Shown here: positions 31,650 through 40,932 of the stretch, one piece after another | How positions within the stretch are numbered: the first letter of the stretch is position 1 | Layout: every line of letters begins with the position of its first letter | Assembly (NCBI GenBank): GCA_007922225.1 | Contig: ML679956.1 | Span: 75,862,095-75,926,094, forward strand | Source of the DNA: Emydura subglobosa | Taxonomy: Eukaryota > Chordata > Testudines > Chelidae | Reading direction: 5' to 3' | DNA: 64,000 bases | Made by a program: the position numbers and the translations under genes | The notes under the pieces: model-generated | What the model saw: only the letters and a program-made list of their open reading frames with translations | The model's database searches: none | What the model was told of the DNA's origin: nothing

Positions 31650-32245
31650 TGCACCGCAGTGTCTAAAAGCCTCCGCCAAGACGGAGGGTCCCAATATGCC
31701 AGGTGCTGTAGGTGCCCACAGTGGGTGTGTCTACACTGGTGGTGGAGGTGCAATTTCTACCTCGGGTAGACTTACCTGCACTAGCTCTGATAGACGCAGT
31801 GCACTAAAAATAGAAATGTCGCCATGGCGACAGGAGCGGTCGGATGGGTTTGCCACCTGAGTACATGCCCAGGGTTTCAGACAGGGTGTGTGTGTGTGTG
31901 GCTTGTCCATCCTGCTAATCCTGCTGCTGCCCTGCTATAGCTATAACTAGCTGCCCTGCTATTTTTAGTGTGCTAGCGCAGGTATGTCATCTCAAGCTGG
32001 AAATGACGCCTGGACCTACCCCGTGAGAGGTGGTCCCTGCCTTGTAGAACTTACAGTCGAAGAGAGAAACAGAGCTGCAGAAAGGGAGTCTCACTAGCCC
32101 CATTTTACTGACAGGGAACAGCAGCACAGAGAGGTTAAACTACTCACCAAGAGGTGCAGAAAAAGTCAGTGACGGAGAGGAACTGAAGCCAGATCGTCTG
32201 GGTCCCTGTCCAGAGACTGAACCCCAAGGCGACATCTCTCTCTCA
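31650..32245 (-). mobile_element. MIR-like CORE-SINE split by a MITE
   Basis: The tail half (CCAATATGCCAGGTGCTGTA) lies at 31,650-31,720. The core and head half starts at 32,018 with GGTCCCTGCCTTGTAGAAC and has CCCCATTTTACTGACAGGG and CAGAGAGGTTAAACTACTC. The intervening ~295 bp is a separate DNA element. The two halves are in the correct order and orientation to be one SINE. Confidence 0.8.
31722..32017. mobile_element. hAT-like MITE nested in SINE
   Basis: Starts at GGGTGTGTCTACACTGGTGG, includes ACCTGCACTAGCTCTGATAG and, in its second half, TTTTTAGTGTGCTAGCGCAG and CAGGTATGTCATCTC, which roughly mirror the first half. It interrupts the SINE tail. It contains a short (TG)8 at about 31,887-31,902. 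Confidence 0.65.
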
Positions 32246-32429
32246 CTGGACTACCAGGGGTGGATATTTTATTGCTTTATGCACCTGGCAAGGAAGTGAA
32301 GGTGAACTATATTAAAATCTTATTATCATTACTTAGCATGGGCTGCCATGATGCCTTCAAAAAGCTTGACAGCGGCTAGGGTAGACCTTGTGCTTTCGCT
32401 GTCTGACTGTTGTAGCCACCTGTTGTCTC

Positions 32430-32830
32430 ATTCTGTTCTTAGACTGTGAGTTCTTTGGGATAGGGACTGTCTGTTTGTCAGGCTTGGTGTATACTTACGG
32501 TGAAATTCGGCGGCAGTCAACGGGAGTGATGCAAGGTAGGCGGAATAGCTTGCATTACTTACGTCGACTTCCTAATTCCTCTTCTGCGCGCTGGCTCGAC
32601 TACTCGGCACCGATGGGAAACGCGTACCCGTCGCTGCCGCACAATGCCTTTTGGGGTGGTGGCTTTAATAAATCGACTTCCGGGTCGATGGATACGGATA
32701 AATTGATCTGACAGTGGTGTATTGGCCACCGTCAGTGCGTACATACCCAAAGGTGTGCGTGTACAGTGCCCAGCACAGTGGGGCCTCAATCTCCGATTGG
32801 CGCCTCTTCGTGCAGTAGTAATGCTGATGA
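32430..32830 (+). mobile_element. SINE tail split by a MITE
   Basis: TTAGACTGTGAGTTCTTTGG, GGACTGTCTGTTTG (32,438-32,477) is the first half of the MIR-like SINE tail. It resumes at about 32,758 as TGTACAGTGCCCAGCACAG, TGGGGCCTCAATCTCCG and ends near GTAGTAATGCTGATG. Joining the halves gives a normal tail. Confidence 0.8.
32479..32752. mobile_element. MITE nested in SINE tail, GGCGGCAGTC type
   Basis: Left part CAGGCTTGGTGTATACTTACG then ATTCGGCGGCAGTCAACGGG. Right part AAATTGATCTGACAGTGG and GGCCACCGTCAGTGCGTAC. The same left and right motifs occur in the element at 60,005, so both are copies of one family. The 129-codon minus frame at 32559-32948 lies mostly inside it and is not a gene. Confidence 0.75.
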
Positions 32831-33036
32831 ATGGAGTTAAGCTTCCTAGGATATGAGGGCAAAGAATGAAACGCGTTCTCGCTCTCTCGGCAGCCCTGCT
32901 TTTCCAAGCGCCTTTCCCTCTTATCTCCTCAAAGGACAAAGCTCCCACTGACGCCGTGGGGAATGGCGCTCAGATGAAGACTGCAGGATTGGGCACCAGG
33001 AACTTGGTGACACAGTCTCCATGTCATGGCCTTTAC

Positions 33037-33314
33037 AGGTACGTCTACACGGTGAGCGGACACCCACAGAAGTAAGTCTCAGGGCCTGGGTCTCCACACT
33101 TGGGTTTGTGCGACAGTGCTAAAAATATTTGCCTGGGCTGGAGCTTGGGATCTGAAACCCAGGAAGGGGGTCGGGCTTCCAATGCCAAGCTCCAGACTGA
33201 ACCCCAATGCCTACACAGCTATTTATAGAGCTGCAGCGTGGGCCCCACCAATCTGTAGACTCTGGCTCTGAGACTTGCTACTGCGGGTTTCAGCTTGCTG
33301 TGTAGATGTACCCT
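33037..33314. mobile_element. Long palindromic MITE
   Basis: Left end AGGTACGTCTACACGGTGAG and right end, reverse-complemented, AGGGTACATCTACACAGCAAG. The arms continue to match for about 100 bp each, including AAGTAAGTCTCAGGGCCTGG on the left against AGCAAGTCTCAGAGCC on the right. About 278 bp, with potential to fold into one long hairpin. Confidence 0.8.
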
Positions 33315-33379
33315 GACAGTTTCCTGTACCCTGACAGACCCAGACTATCCCGCCCCCACCCTAGGCTGCTCTCCCCTCC

Positions 33380-33480
33380 TCTGACTGTAGGGCTTCACTG
33401 CTGGAGGAAACCATGTCGCCACAGTGCAATACTATAGCTATGTCGGTGTAACTTCCCTCTGTGGACGCTCTGTTCTGGGA
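33380..33480. mobile_element. MITE remnant
   Basis: ACTATAGCTATGTCGGTGTAAC and CTGTGGACGCTCTGTTCTGG resemble one end of the GTCTACACT MITE group. No opposite end is seen. Confidence 0.4.
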
Positions 33481-34002
33481 TGTAAGGTCAGTTTCCCCAT
33501 GTCCCCAAGACAACAAGCTCTGGCCTCTGGAGACCAGAGAAGTGAGCAGTTTAAAAAGAAGGCACTAAAAGGCAATTTACGGGGCTGTAAAGCATAAGCC
33601 AGCTCAGCATTTAAGTCAGGCTGAATGACACCCTGGCTGGAGTCCTTGTCCCCCAAGCAGGCCTCACCTCCGTCTCCACCGAAGGGAATGCCCTTAGCAT
33701 TCAGATGGCGAGAGCTGGCTTGGCAGTTTTCCTTTCCACCTTAAGCTGCTCCATCAGGCACCTTATGAACAAGATGGCCCTTCCCTCTGCCCCCTTACTT
33801 CCAACACTTTTATCTCATTATCCTGTCCCTTCACCCTGATGCTAATTGCAGTTCACAGGGAGGTGCTTGCTAACTCCTTTCACCACCTTTACCTTCTCAC
33901 TGGGAAATTGCAGGACTTTATTGTCCTGGGAACAATCATCCAGACTTCAAAAGAAATCTGGGCAGGGGGAAGGGGTGGGGGAGCAGACTGGAGGGGGGTG
34001 AC
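33481..34002. other. No recognised feature
   Basis: About 520 bp with no gene or clear repeat. Confidence 0.45.
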
Positions 34003-34010
34003 ATCTAGGG

Positions 34011-34411
34011 CAGTGGCTCTCAACCTTTCCAGACGACTGTACCCCTTTTAGGAGTCTGATTTGTCTTGCCTACCGCCAAGTTTCACCTCTCTTAAAAACG
34101 ACTTGCTTACAAAATCAGACATAAAAATACAAAAGTGTCACAGCGCACTGCTACTGAAAAATGACTGGCTTTCTCATTTTTACATATAATTATAAAATAA
34201 ATCGGTTGGAATATGAATATTGAACTTAATAGTATATAGAGCAGTGCAAACAAGTCAGTGTCTGTATGAAATTTTAGTTTGGACTGACTTCGCTTATGCT
34301 TTTTATGTAGCCTGTTGTAAAACTAGGCAAATATCTAGATGAGTTGATGTACCCCCTGGAAGACCTCTGTGTACCCCCAGTGGCACAGATACCCCAGCTT
34401 GAGAACCACTG
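34011..34411. mobile_element. hAT-like non-autonomous transposon with 8-bp TSD
   Basis: The element starts CAGTGGCTCTCAACCTTTCC and ends CTTGAGAACCACTG, giving imperfect terminal inverted repeats of about 15 bp. A perfect 8-bp target duplication ATCTAGGG lies at 34003-34010 and 34412-34419. The subterminal GTACCCC motifs are mirrored. Eight-bp duplications and a CAGTGG..CCACTG end are hAT hallmarks. 401 bp, non-coding, so it must have been mobilised in trans. Confidence 0.93.
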
Positions 34412-34419
34412 ATCTAGGG

Positions 34420-34574
34420 GTTTGACTGCAGAACCACTTGCAGCGTGTTGGTTAAAGTAGGCTGCCTTGCACGTGGAGGTAGAGGTAGGTTAGCTGGCTG
34501 AGGTTGGACTGTTCCGAGCTCCCCTGGTGATAAAAACAGAATGGAAGGGACAAACAGCCTCTCTCTCTTACCCC
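34420..34574. other. No recognised feature
   Basis: Short spacer between the hAT-like element and the next SINE. Nothing is recognised. Confidence 0.4.
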
Positions 34575-34795
34575 TTATAGTAATACCTAGCTTTTAGGTA
34601 GTGCTTTTCCTCCATCAATCTAACAGCACTGTACAACAGATGTTCACTTCATTATCCCCATTTACAGATGGGGGAACTGAGGCACGGAGAAATGAAGTGA
34701 CTTGCCAAAGAACTCCTTGTGGCAGATTTAGGAGTAGAAGCCAGGTCTACTGAGTCCTAAGCCAGTGTTCTAGCCACGATGGCACACTCCCTATA
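34575..34795 (-). mobile_element. MIR-like CORE-SINE
   Basis: TAGTAATACCTAGCTTTTAG, TTATCCCCATTTACAGATGG, GAACTGAGGCACGGAG, GAAGTGACTTGCCAAAG and GTTCTAGCCACGATGGC give tail, reversed core and head. It is a different tail type from the copy that follows. Confidence 0.88.
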
Positions 34796-34824
34796 TTCCC
34801 AGAGGGCTCTTGAAGGTCTGCCAT

Positions 34825-34965
34825 ATAGATATTATTATTATTTGCAGTATTGTGGTTCCTAGTCATAGACCAGGACCCTATTGTGCTAGGGGCTGTACAA
34901 ATACAGAACAAAAAGCCTGCATCTGCCCCCAAAAGCTTACGATCTAAGTATAAGAAAAAACCCAA
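34825..34965 (-). mobile_element. MIR-like SINE tail half
   Basis: ATTATTATTATTTGCAGTAT, CTATTGTGCTAGGGGCTGTAC and AAAAGCTTACGATCTAAGTA form the reversed tail. The core and head are missing. Confidence 0.8.
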
Positions 34966-35099
34966 CAGATGGATGAAAGAGACTAACGGGAGTTAGTACA
35001 GTATTGGTCAGCGAGATCACAGGGTAGTGGTCTCAGCATACCAGCAGCCTCACTATTGCCAAGTTTTTTTATAGGCCTCAGGGCAAAGGAGAGAGTTAA

Positions 35100-35215
35100 A
35101 CAAGAACTAGCACTTTTGATCCATTGATCTCAAAGTGCTTTATACAGGAGGTCATGATCGTTTTGCCTTTTTTACAGATGGGGAAACTGAGGCACAGTCA
35201 GGCAAGTGACTGGAG
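35100..35215 (-). mobile_element. MIR-like SINE fragment
   Basis: TAGCACTTTTGATCCATTG, TCTCAAAGTGCTTTATACAG and TTTTACAGATGGGGAAACTG, GAGGCACAGTCAGG. The tail is of the type ending in GTGCTTTGAGATC. The head is lost. Confidence 0.8.
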
Positions 35216-35269
35216 TATCTGTCTAGATACTTATACAGCCCTCATGGCCATAACATCTGAGTGCCTCAT

Positions 35270-35645
35270 GCTCCTTAATATATTTATCCTCGCTACACCC
35301 CTGTGAAGTAGGGATGTACTATACCTATTTTACAGATGGGAAACTGAGGCAAAGGGTAGCTGAAGGCCCAGATCCTTGAAGGTATTTGGACATTGCTGTG
35401 CTCAGAGTTGCAATGCTTAACTGATTTAGGACCCTAGGTCTCATTTTCAAAAGGGATTCAGGACTTAGGAGCCTAAATCCCATTAGGATTTTGGCTCCTA
35501 AGTGCCTACATTCCTTTTGAAAACGAGACCTTTAAGAATCCAGGACTGTGTCAGTTGCCTACGGTCCTACAGGAAGTTTATAGCTTAGCTGAGAATTGAA
35601 TACAGCTCTTCAGGTCCCCGTCTAATGGCCTAGCCTTCCTTCCTA
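35270..35645 (-). mobile_element. MIR-like SINE split by a palindromic element
   Basis: The first half (ATTTATCCTCGCTACACCC, CTATTTTACAGATGGGAAAC, GAGGCAAAGGGTAGC) is at 35,270-35,362. The head half (TCAGTTGCCTACGGTCCTAC, GAATTGAATACAGCTCTTC) resumes at about 35,553. About 190 bp of another element lies between. Confidence 0.75.
35363..35552. mobile_element. Palindromic element nested in SINE
   Basis: Begins CCCAGATCCTTGAAGGTATTTGG and ends GAATCCAGGACTG. An inner near-perfect palindrome pairs GGTCTCATTTTCAAAAGGGA with ATTCCTTTTGAAAACGAGACC, and CTTAGGAGCCTAAATCCC with the facing GGCTCCTAAGTGCC. It is possibly two palindromes, one inside the other. Confidence 0.7.
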
Positions 35646-35975
35646 TGCAGCTGTTATTAAATCCCTGGTCTGATATCTGTCTGTTTGTAGTTCAGCATTA
35701 ACTTCTCTGTTGCTACGACTTGATCCAAGATACCCTTGGCTATTATAAACAGAAGCAAGGCTGTCCTCTGTACTGTCTGCTATGTCTGGTGGCTGCGAGG
35801 CACTAGAACAGACCAAGCGTCAAATTCTGCCACCTCTCTTCAGATTGTGGAATCCATTCCTCCATGAGCAGCAGCGAGGAGGGTAGGATCAGGCTCTTAT
35901 TTATCTGGGACAGCTCTGTGTGCATGCATCCTAGACGTTACTGCAGATGAGATTTGAAGAGGTCCAAAGGCACTC
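35646..35975. other. No recognised feature
   Basis: About 330 bp with no gene or clear repeat. Confidence 0.4.
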
Positions 35976-35978
35976 AGC

Positions 35979-36430
35979 AATAGAGCTGGGTGGGAAATGG
36001 TTTCCCCATCCCGTGAGAATTTCAAGATTTTGAAAAAATCTCAAATTGGGACAAAAGTCAAAAATCTCAAAAAAGTTCATGAGCCAATCAGCCCCCAACT
36101 CACAAAATCAGACTGGGTCAATCGAAAGGTTTCGTTTTAATCATTTTGAAATGGTTTGTTTCAATTTTGACCTTTTCAAAATTTTTGGTTTCCCTTTTTT
36201 AAATATAAATGGAAGTAAAATTTCAAAATGAAAAATCGTTTTCAAACCAAAACTTGAAACTTTACATTTAGAAAATGTCAAAATGCTGCATTTCAGCATT
36301 TGCGAGATTCTTTCAACGTTTTTTCTAATTGTCATTGCAACCAAACCTTTCCCATTAGTAGTTTCAGTTTCAACAAATCAGCATTTTCTGAGAAAAAAAT
36401 GTTTCATCAGAAAATTCCCGAGCAGCTCTC
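35979..36430. mobile_element. AT-rich palindromic element
   Basis: Left end AATAGAGCTGGGTGGGAAATGG; right end, reverse-complemented, AGAGCTGCTCGGGAATTTTC. The interior is full of TTTTGAAATT/AATTTCAAAA motifs. About 450 bp, non-coding. The elements at 59,235 and 60,590 have the same texture. Confidence 0.65.
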
Positions 36431-36511
36431 CTCTGCATAGTGGCTGAATCACTAGGAGCTGCGCTGAGTTTGTCTCACCTACATGTTGTACTCTGCAGAT
36501 CAATAGTTGTT

Positions 36512-36605
36512 AAAGGCGAGGGCTGCAATTTTCAAGGGGGCCATTTCAATGGGAGGTAGGTGCCAAACTCCCTTGGGCTGATTTGAAAACCCCAGCCTGG
36601 ATGCT
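36512..36605. mobile_element. Short palindromic element
   Basis: GGCTGCAATTTTCAAGGGGG pairs with TTGGGCTGATTTGAAAACCCC around CAATGGGAGGTAGGTGCC. Under 100 bp. Confidence 0.6.
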
Positions 36606-36784
36606 GCCACCCTTATTCAACCTGAATAGTACCTTCCTCTTGAGTAGAGATGGTACAGAGTAGAGCGTTAGAATCCATTCAGTGTGTTCCTGGAACCTTA
36701 TCTTCCCGTCAGTCCCATAAGTGTTTTGGGACAGGAAGTGGGTTTTCCTCTGTGTTTGATATGACACTGAATGAGAAATGACAC

Positions 36785-36920
36785 TGCTTTGAGAAGTGAT
36801 AGTAGTATAATAATGATATAATATATATATTATGTATAGCAGTATAATAATGATATAATAATGATAGTAGTATAATAATGACACTGCAGTTAGAAATGAT
36901 AGCAGCATAATAAAAATACA
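36785..36920. repeat. Imperfect ATAATGATA tandem tract
   Basis: Several copies of AGTAGTATAATAATGA(TATAATA) and an (AT)n core. The Tyr/Ile-rich minus-strand frames at 36546-36921 are compositional. Confidence 0.85.
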
Positions 36921-37059
36921 TAATTAATGGCCATGGTGCCTAAAATGATGCTCTAAATCTATAGTTAGGCAGCAAGAGACCATGTTTATACTTCTAAATA
37001 AGCATTTAGCTGTCAAACTTTAGACACAGTTGGACTCGATATCCACCTTCATTATGAAG

Positions 37060-37295
37060 GCAGTGTGGCCTAGTGGGTAGCATGCTGGAGAGGGACTCAG
37101 GAGACATGGATTTGGTGCCTGATGTGTGGGATGGGGCTTACTTGTAGTCAGGCAGGTCGCTTCACTTCTGCATGTCTCAGTTTCCCCTTCTGTATAATGG
37201 GAATAATGATAGTGAACTCGGTAGTAAAGTGCTTTGAGATCTACTGATGGACAGTGCTATGAAGAGCTAGTTGCTGTCCTTATTAACAATGAGTG
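37060..37295 (+). mobile_element. MIR-like CORE-SINE, near full length
   Basis: Head GTGTGGCCTAGTGGGTAGC, core TCTCAGTTTCCCCTTCTGTA, TAATGGGAATAATG, tail AAGTGCTTTGAGATCTACTG, GACAGTGCTATGAAGAGC. The tail is of the GTGCTTTGAGATC type. Confidence 0.9.
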
Positions 37296-37384
37296 TCACA
37301 GCTGCTAAGCAGTGCCTGTTGGTCTGAAGGCTAAAGAGATCAGCGCCACTTCCAGTGTGAAGTAGGTGAAAATGTTTTATATAA

Positions 37385-37605
37385 TAGTAGAGGCCTCAAT
37401 GGAGATCAGGGCCCTATTTTGCTAAGGCACTGTACAAATGCATAGCAAGAGACATTCCCTGCCCTAAAGATCTTATAAGTTTGACAGAGACCCAGGGAGG
37501 CGAAGTGATACTGTCAGTGGCAGAGCCCTGGGGTAGAATCAGATCTCCTGACTGCCGGCTCAGCGTCGGACAACATAGCCATCTCAGATCCACTTTAGCG
37601 AGCTT
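37385..37605 (-). mobile_element. MIR-like CORE-SINE, partly deleted
   Basis: AGAGGCCTCAATGGAGATCAG, CTATTTTGCTAAGGCACTGT, CCCTAAAGATCTTATAAG, then GAGGCGAAGTGATACTGTC and GAATCAGATCTCCTGACTG. Most of the core is deleted. Confidence 0.82.
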
Positions 37606-38149
37606 GTTTTGCTTGCTTTCTATACAGGGGATTCGTCTCGGGACATGGATCTTCACGCCCAGAGGTGACATGGTCTGAATCCAGCCCATGTCCTTAGGGC
37701 CTGCAGGTTGTTAGCATTTGACTAATGGGAAATGAATCAGTCTCAGTCTGGTTTTCAGGAGAGGGGTGTACACACGACAGGAACTATTGTCACTAACTGG
37801 CCCCTTTGCTGCATCATAGAAGCCAAAAAATGGATGAAGCAGTGGAGCTTGACCTGCTCTCATCTGAGGGGCTGGAGGTCCTGGCAGAGTATGAAGGACG
37901 CACATGTAATCCAGAGGCCAATATGTGTTATAGGCCCTGCTTTGAACCGAACTACAGAGGATGTGTGTTGTTCTCTCCCACACGTGCAGAGCCTTGACTC
38001 TTTATCTCAGGCTGTAGCAGCTCCTGCTTTTAGCTCTGGAGGTCCCTGGTGTGTTGGCCAAGAGGACGGCCCTCCATCCATCCATCACAAACACAGCCGC
38101 TTGCAGTGTCAGTAATTCCTCCTTCAGCGCTGCAAATCTAGTGTCATGT
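37606..38149. other. No recognised feature
   Basis: About 540 bp. The 127-codon plus-strand frame at 37732-38115 and the 90-codon minus frame overlap and have no domain. Confidence 0.45.
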
Positions 38150-38275
38150 AAACATCCTGGGTGGATCACCAGCACTGGGGTTTGAAGCCAGGTCCTCTGG
38201 AGCTACAGAGCATGAACCTTTCGGGCGTGAGCCAGCAGATGCAGCGCAGCCCGCACGCCGGATGTACAGACTCAC
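38150..38275 (-). mobile_element. tRNA-like SINE head
   Basis: GGGGTTTGAAGCCAGGTCCT is a reversed B-box. CATGAACCTTTCGGGCGTG and AGCCAGCAGATGCAGC follow. It belongs with the plus-strand copies at 22,085 and 43,735. Confidence 0.55.
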
Positions 38276-38382
38276 CAACCGCTATGCAGTGGCGCCAGGA
38301 GGGGGCGACAGAGCTATGTGCCGTAAGCCGCGGTTCCCTTAGCGGACTAGAGACGTGGCAAGGGGCTCTAGTAGGGCCTGAA

Positions 38383-38439
38383 ACTGTGACAGGCCCAGTG
38401 ATGGGGCGCTCCCTGCATTTCCCATGGGCCTGTCACAGT
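38383..38439. repeat. Perfect 15-bp inverted repeat
   Basis: ACTGTGACAGGCCCA at 38383-38397 and TGGGCCTGTCACAGT at 38425-38439, with a 27-bp loop. A stable stem could form in DNA or RNA. No T-run follows and no gene lies beside it. Confidence 0.9.
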
Positions 38440-38459
38440 CCAGCCCCCCATTGAAACCC

Positions 38460-39070
38460 ATGAACTATATCCCCCCACCCCCCAAAAAAGGTAAAAATCC
38501 ACCCTGTGAATTTTTTAATTTTTGTCCTTGAAGAAAGAATCCAATCAAGTTTGCTACATGGACCCATCGTCCTGAGCTCAGAAGCAGCAGCAGACATGCC
38601 CATACAGATCTCCAACAGCATCCTCCTCCTTACGCCCTCCCCCACCATTTGGTGACTCATCACAATGCAGAAGGTTAATTAAGGTTAATTATCTTCTCTG
38701 GTAAGCAGTGCATGCCTGCTCCTAGCAGAAATAAGGATCCAACACCCCTTTTGCTGCTGCGAATCAATTTTCTTCCTCATTTACTGTCAATGGAAGGCAG
38801 CCAGGTTCTCTGGCACCGAAGTAAACATTTCTCTGCACGAAGACTCAGCTTGTGAACCTGGTAATTTTGGATTTGCTTATAATATGTGCATTCACCAAGG
38901 CAAAAGAAAAGCAGCTGTTTGATGTCTCCAAAAACTGGAATTAGCTTCAAACACCAGTTTGCCCGCTTCTTTAATTCGGTTGTCTCAAGAACCAAGAGGA
39001 TATCATTATTCTATGTACTGTACTTACACATAAACCAATCCCTAATTCCCCTACCTAGCAGCTAATGCAC
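38460..39070. other. No recognised feature
   Basis: About 610 bp with no gene. A small direct repeat AGGTTAATTA occurs at 38,671-38,690. Confidence 0.45.
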
Positions 39071-39074
39071 TTTG

Positions 39075-39510
39075 TTATTATTATGTTTGTGTTACAGTCT
39101 ACAGAAGAACTAGAAGCCATGATCAAGATCAGGCTCCCATTGTGCTAGGCACTGTATAGACACATAGCAAGAGATACAGTAGTCCCTAGGGTGACCACAT
39201 AGCAAGTGTGAAAAATCGGGACGGGGTGGGGAGGTCGATAGGTGGCTATATAAGAAAAAGCCTTGAATATCAGGACTGTCCCAATAAAATTGGGACATCT
39301 GGTCACCCTAGTAGTCCCTGCTCCAGAGAGCTAGCAATCTAAATGAACAGGACAAACAAAGGGTGGGAGAAAGGAGGTATTGTTATCCTTATTGTACAGA
39401 CGGGGGATGAAGTGACATGCACAAAGTCCCAAAACAAGTCTGCAGGAGAGCCAGCCAACTGAATCCAGGTCTTTTCAGTCCTATTCTAGTGCCGCAGCAT
39501 CGCTGCAATT
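39075..39510 (-). mobile_element. MIR-like CORE-SINE split by a MITE
   Basis: Tail half TTATTATTATGTTTGTGTTAC, CCCATTGTGCTAGGCACTGT at 39,075-39,187. Core and head half from 39,310 with CAGAGAGCTAGCAATCTAAA, GATGAAGTGACATGCACAA and GCCAACTGAATCCAGGTC. The insert carries a 10-bp target duplication, so the SINE was there first. Confidence 0.92.
39188..39309. mobile_element. 122-bp MITE with perfect TIR and 10-bp TSD
   Basis: Ends AGGGTGACCA and TGGTCACCCT are exact inverted copies. The direct duplication AGTAGTCCCT is perfect at 39178-39187 and 39310-39319. Inner arms also mirror (AAAATCGGGAC with GTCCCAATAAAATTGGGAC). An 8-bp duplication plus two chance matches would fit a hAT origin. No coding capacity. 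Confidence 0.95.
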
Positions 39511-40375
39511 GGTACTTGGGGTAACTAGATTAAAGCTAGCTGGGAGACATCGACGTGTGTTACACTCACACTCTCCCAACTAGAGTACAGACTTCTCCTG
39601 AGAAGTATTAGTCTGAAGAATAATGGAATCTCCCATCCCTTGGGGCTGGTAAAAATGGACTGCTCGGAACACTAGGAAGCACAATAAAGTCTTGGCCGAG
39701 AGGATGGATGTTGTAATGTCAGACTTCTCTGATTTGAGTAGGCTCAAGGTTCACTTTGAACCTTCTTCACCTCACTGCTTCTGAGTCGGGATCAGGCGGA
39801 TTGATTTGGAAACAAAAAAGAGGGACCAAACCATCCCACTTTTGGAGAGCTGCTTTAACGTTTATGGTAGTTTTTAAAGGTGAACTACAAAACAAAAATT
39901 AAACCCAGACTTATGTGCTAAATGCTGCCTCTGAACACGTTCAGCACAGAGATGAGTTAGCTAATATTTTTGTAAAATTCTCTTCCGCCCCCTCTGAACT
40001 CATCTCACTCCTTCCAGGTTTACTGCTAAGTATGTTTCTGAGAAACTACTGAAAACCTTTATATTTTCTCCAAACAATTTTGTGTGAAAAAAAATCCCAA
40101 CAACATAGCTACATTTGCATTTCTTTTGTGTTCATCTTCTAGAAGTATTTAAAAGTGAAATTCCATTCAGTGCAGACACCTATGGGTAAGAGAACCGTAT
40201 TTTTCAAATAAACAGCTAGAACATATGTATGGTGATGTTTCTGCAGAGCTGCAAAATAATCATATAAAAAACAAGAGTCAACTCCTCTGAAAATGTGTGC
40301 TGTTGTTGCTTCTGCCAACTTCCAACTCAACAGCAACATGTGCATATTTCTTGGATTGCAGGATTTTTTCCAGCA
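39511..40375. other. No recognised feature
   Basis: About 860 bp. A local palindrome CAAGGTTCACTTTGAACCTT sits at 39,746-39,765. No gene is seen. Confidence 0.45.
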
Positions 40376-40520
40376 ACATAGACCCTGATTTTTATTTGCT
40401 GTGGGGCTCTTTTATACCACCCTGGCCGTGTAAGGGGCCTCAAATGAGTGTAAGTGTAATTGATGTACATTCACGGAGTGGTGTAAAAGAGTGTTGGTAT
40501 AATGAGAATTAGGCCCCTGG
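40376..40520. mobile_element. Palindromic MITE-like element
   Basis: GCTCTTTTATACCACCCTGG pairs with GAGTGGTGTAAAAGAGTG, and ATGAGTGTAAGTGTAATTG lies at the centre. Outer parts CCCTGATTTTTATTTG and GAATTAGGCCCC are less well matched. About 145 bp. Confidence 0.6.
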
Positions 40521-40529
40521 TTTCTCAAT

Positions 40530-40800
40530 GCTTCATCAATACATAAATTCCAAGGCCAGAAGAGATTATTGCCATCATCTTGTCTGACTTCCTGTATAAC
40601 TCAGCCTCAGAATTTCACTCAGTGAGTTCTGCATCAAGTCCATCGCTTCTGGCTGAACTAGAGCATATCTTTTCGAAAGGCATTCCATTTTTGGAATTTA
40701 AAGACTTCAAGTGATGGAAACTCTTCCATGCCCCTAGGTGAGTTGTTCTGACCGTTACTTAACCTCACTGTTAAAAATGGCTCCATGTGCCTACTGAGTT
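40530..40800 (-). mobile_element. CR1 3' fragment
   Basis: ATAAATTCCAAGGCCAGAAG, CATCTTGTCTGACTTCCTG, CTGTATAACTCAGCCTCAG and later CTTCAAGTGATGGAAACTC. Same CR1 subfamily as at 15,880 and 16,485. Confidence 0.85.
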
Positions 40801-40932
40801 TATCATGCAAAACTCAATGAGTACCGTTACCATTAACTTCGAGCAAAAGGCGTCTTTGATGGAGCCTACATTTCTTTGGCTTCCCACTTCCCACTGAGCG
40901 CTGTCCATCCCACTGAATGCTTGTTCTGCTGC

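Noticed and set aside
32559..32948. 129-codon minus-strand frame
   Set aside because: Most of it lies inside the nested MITE at 32,479-32,752.
36546..36921. Tyr/Ile-rich minus-strand frames as a membrane peptide
   Set aside because: They are produced by the ATAATGATA tandem tract.
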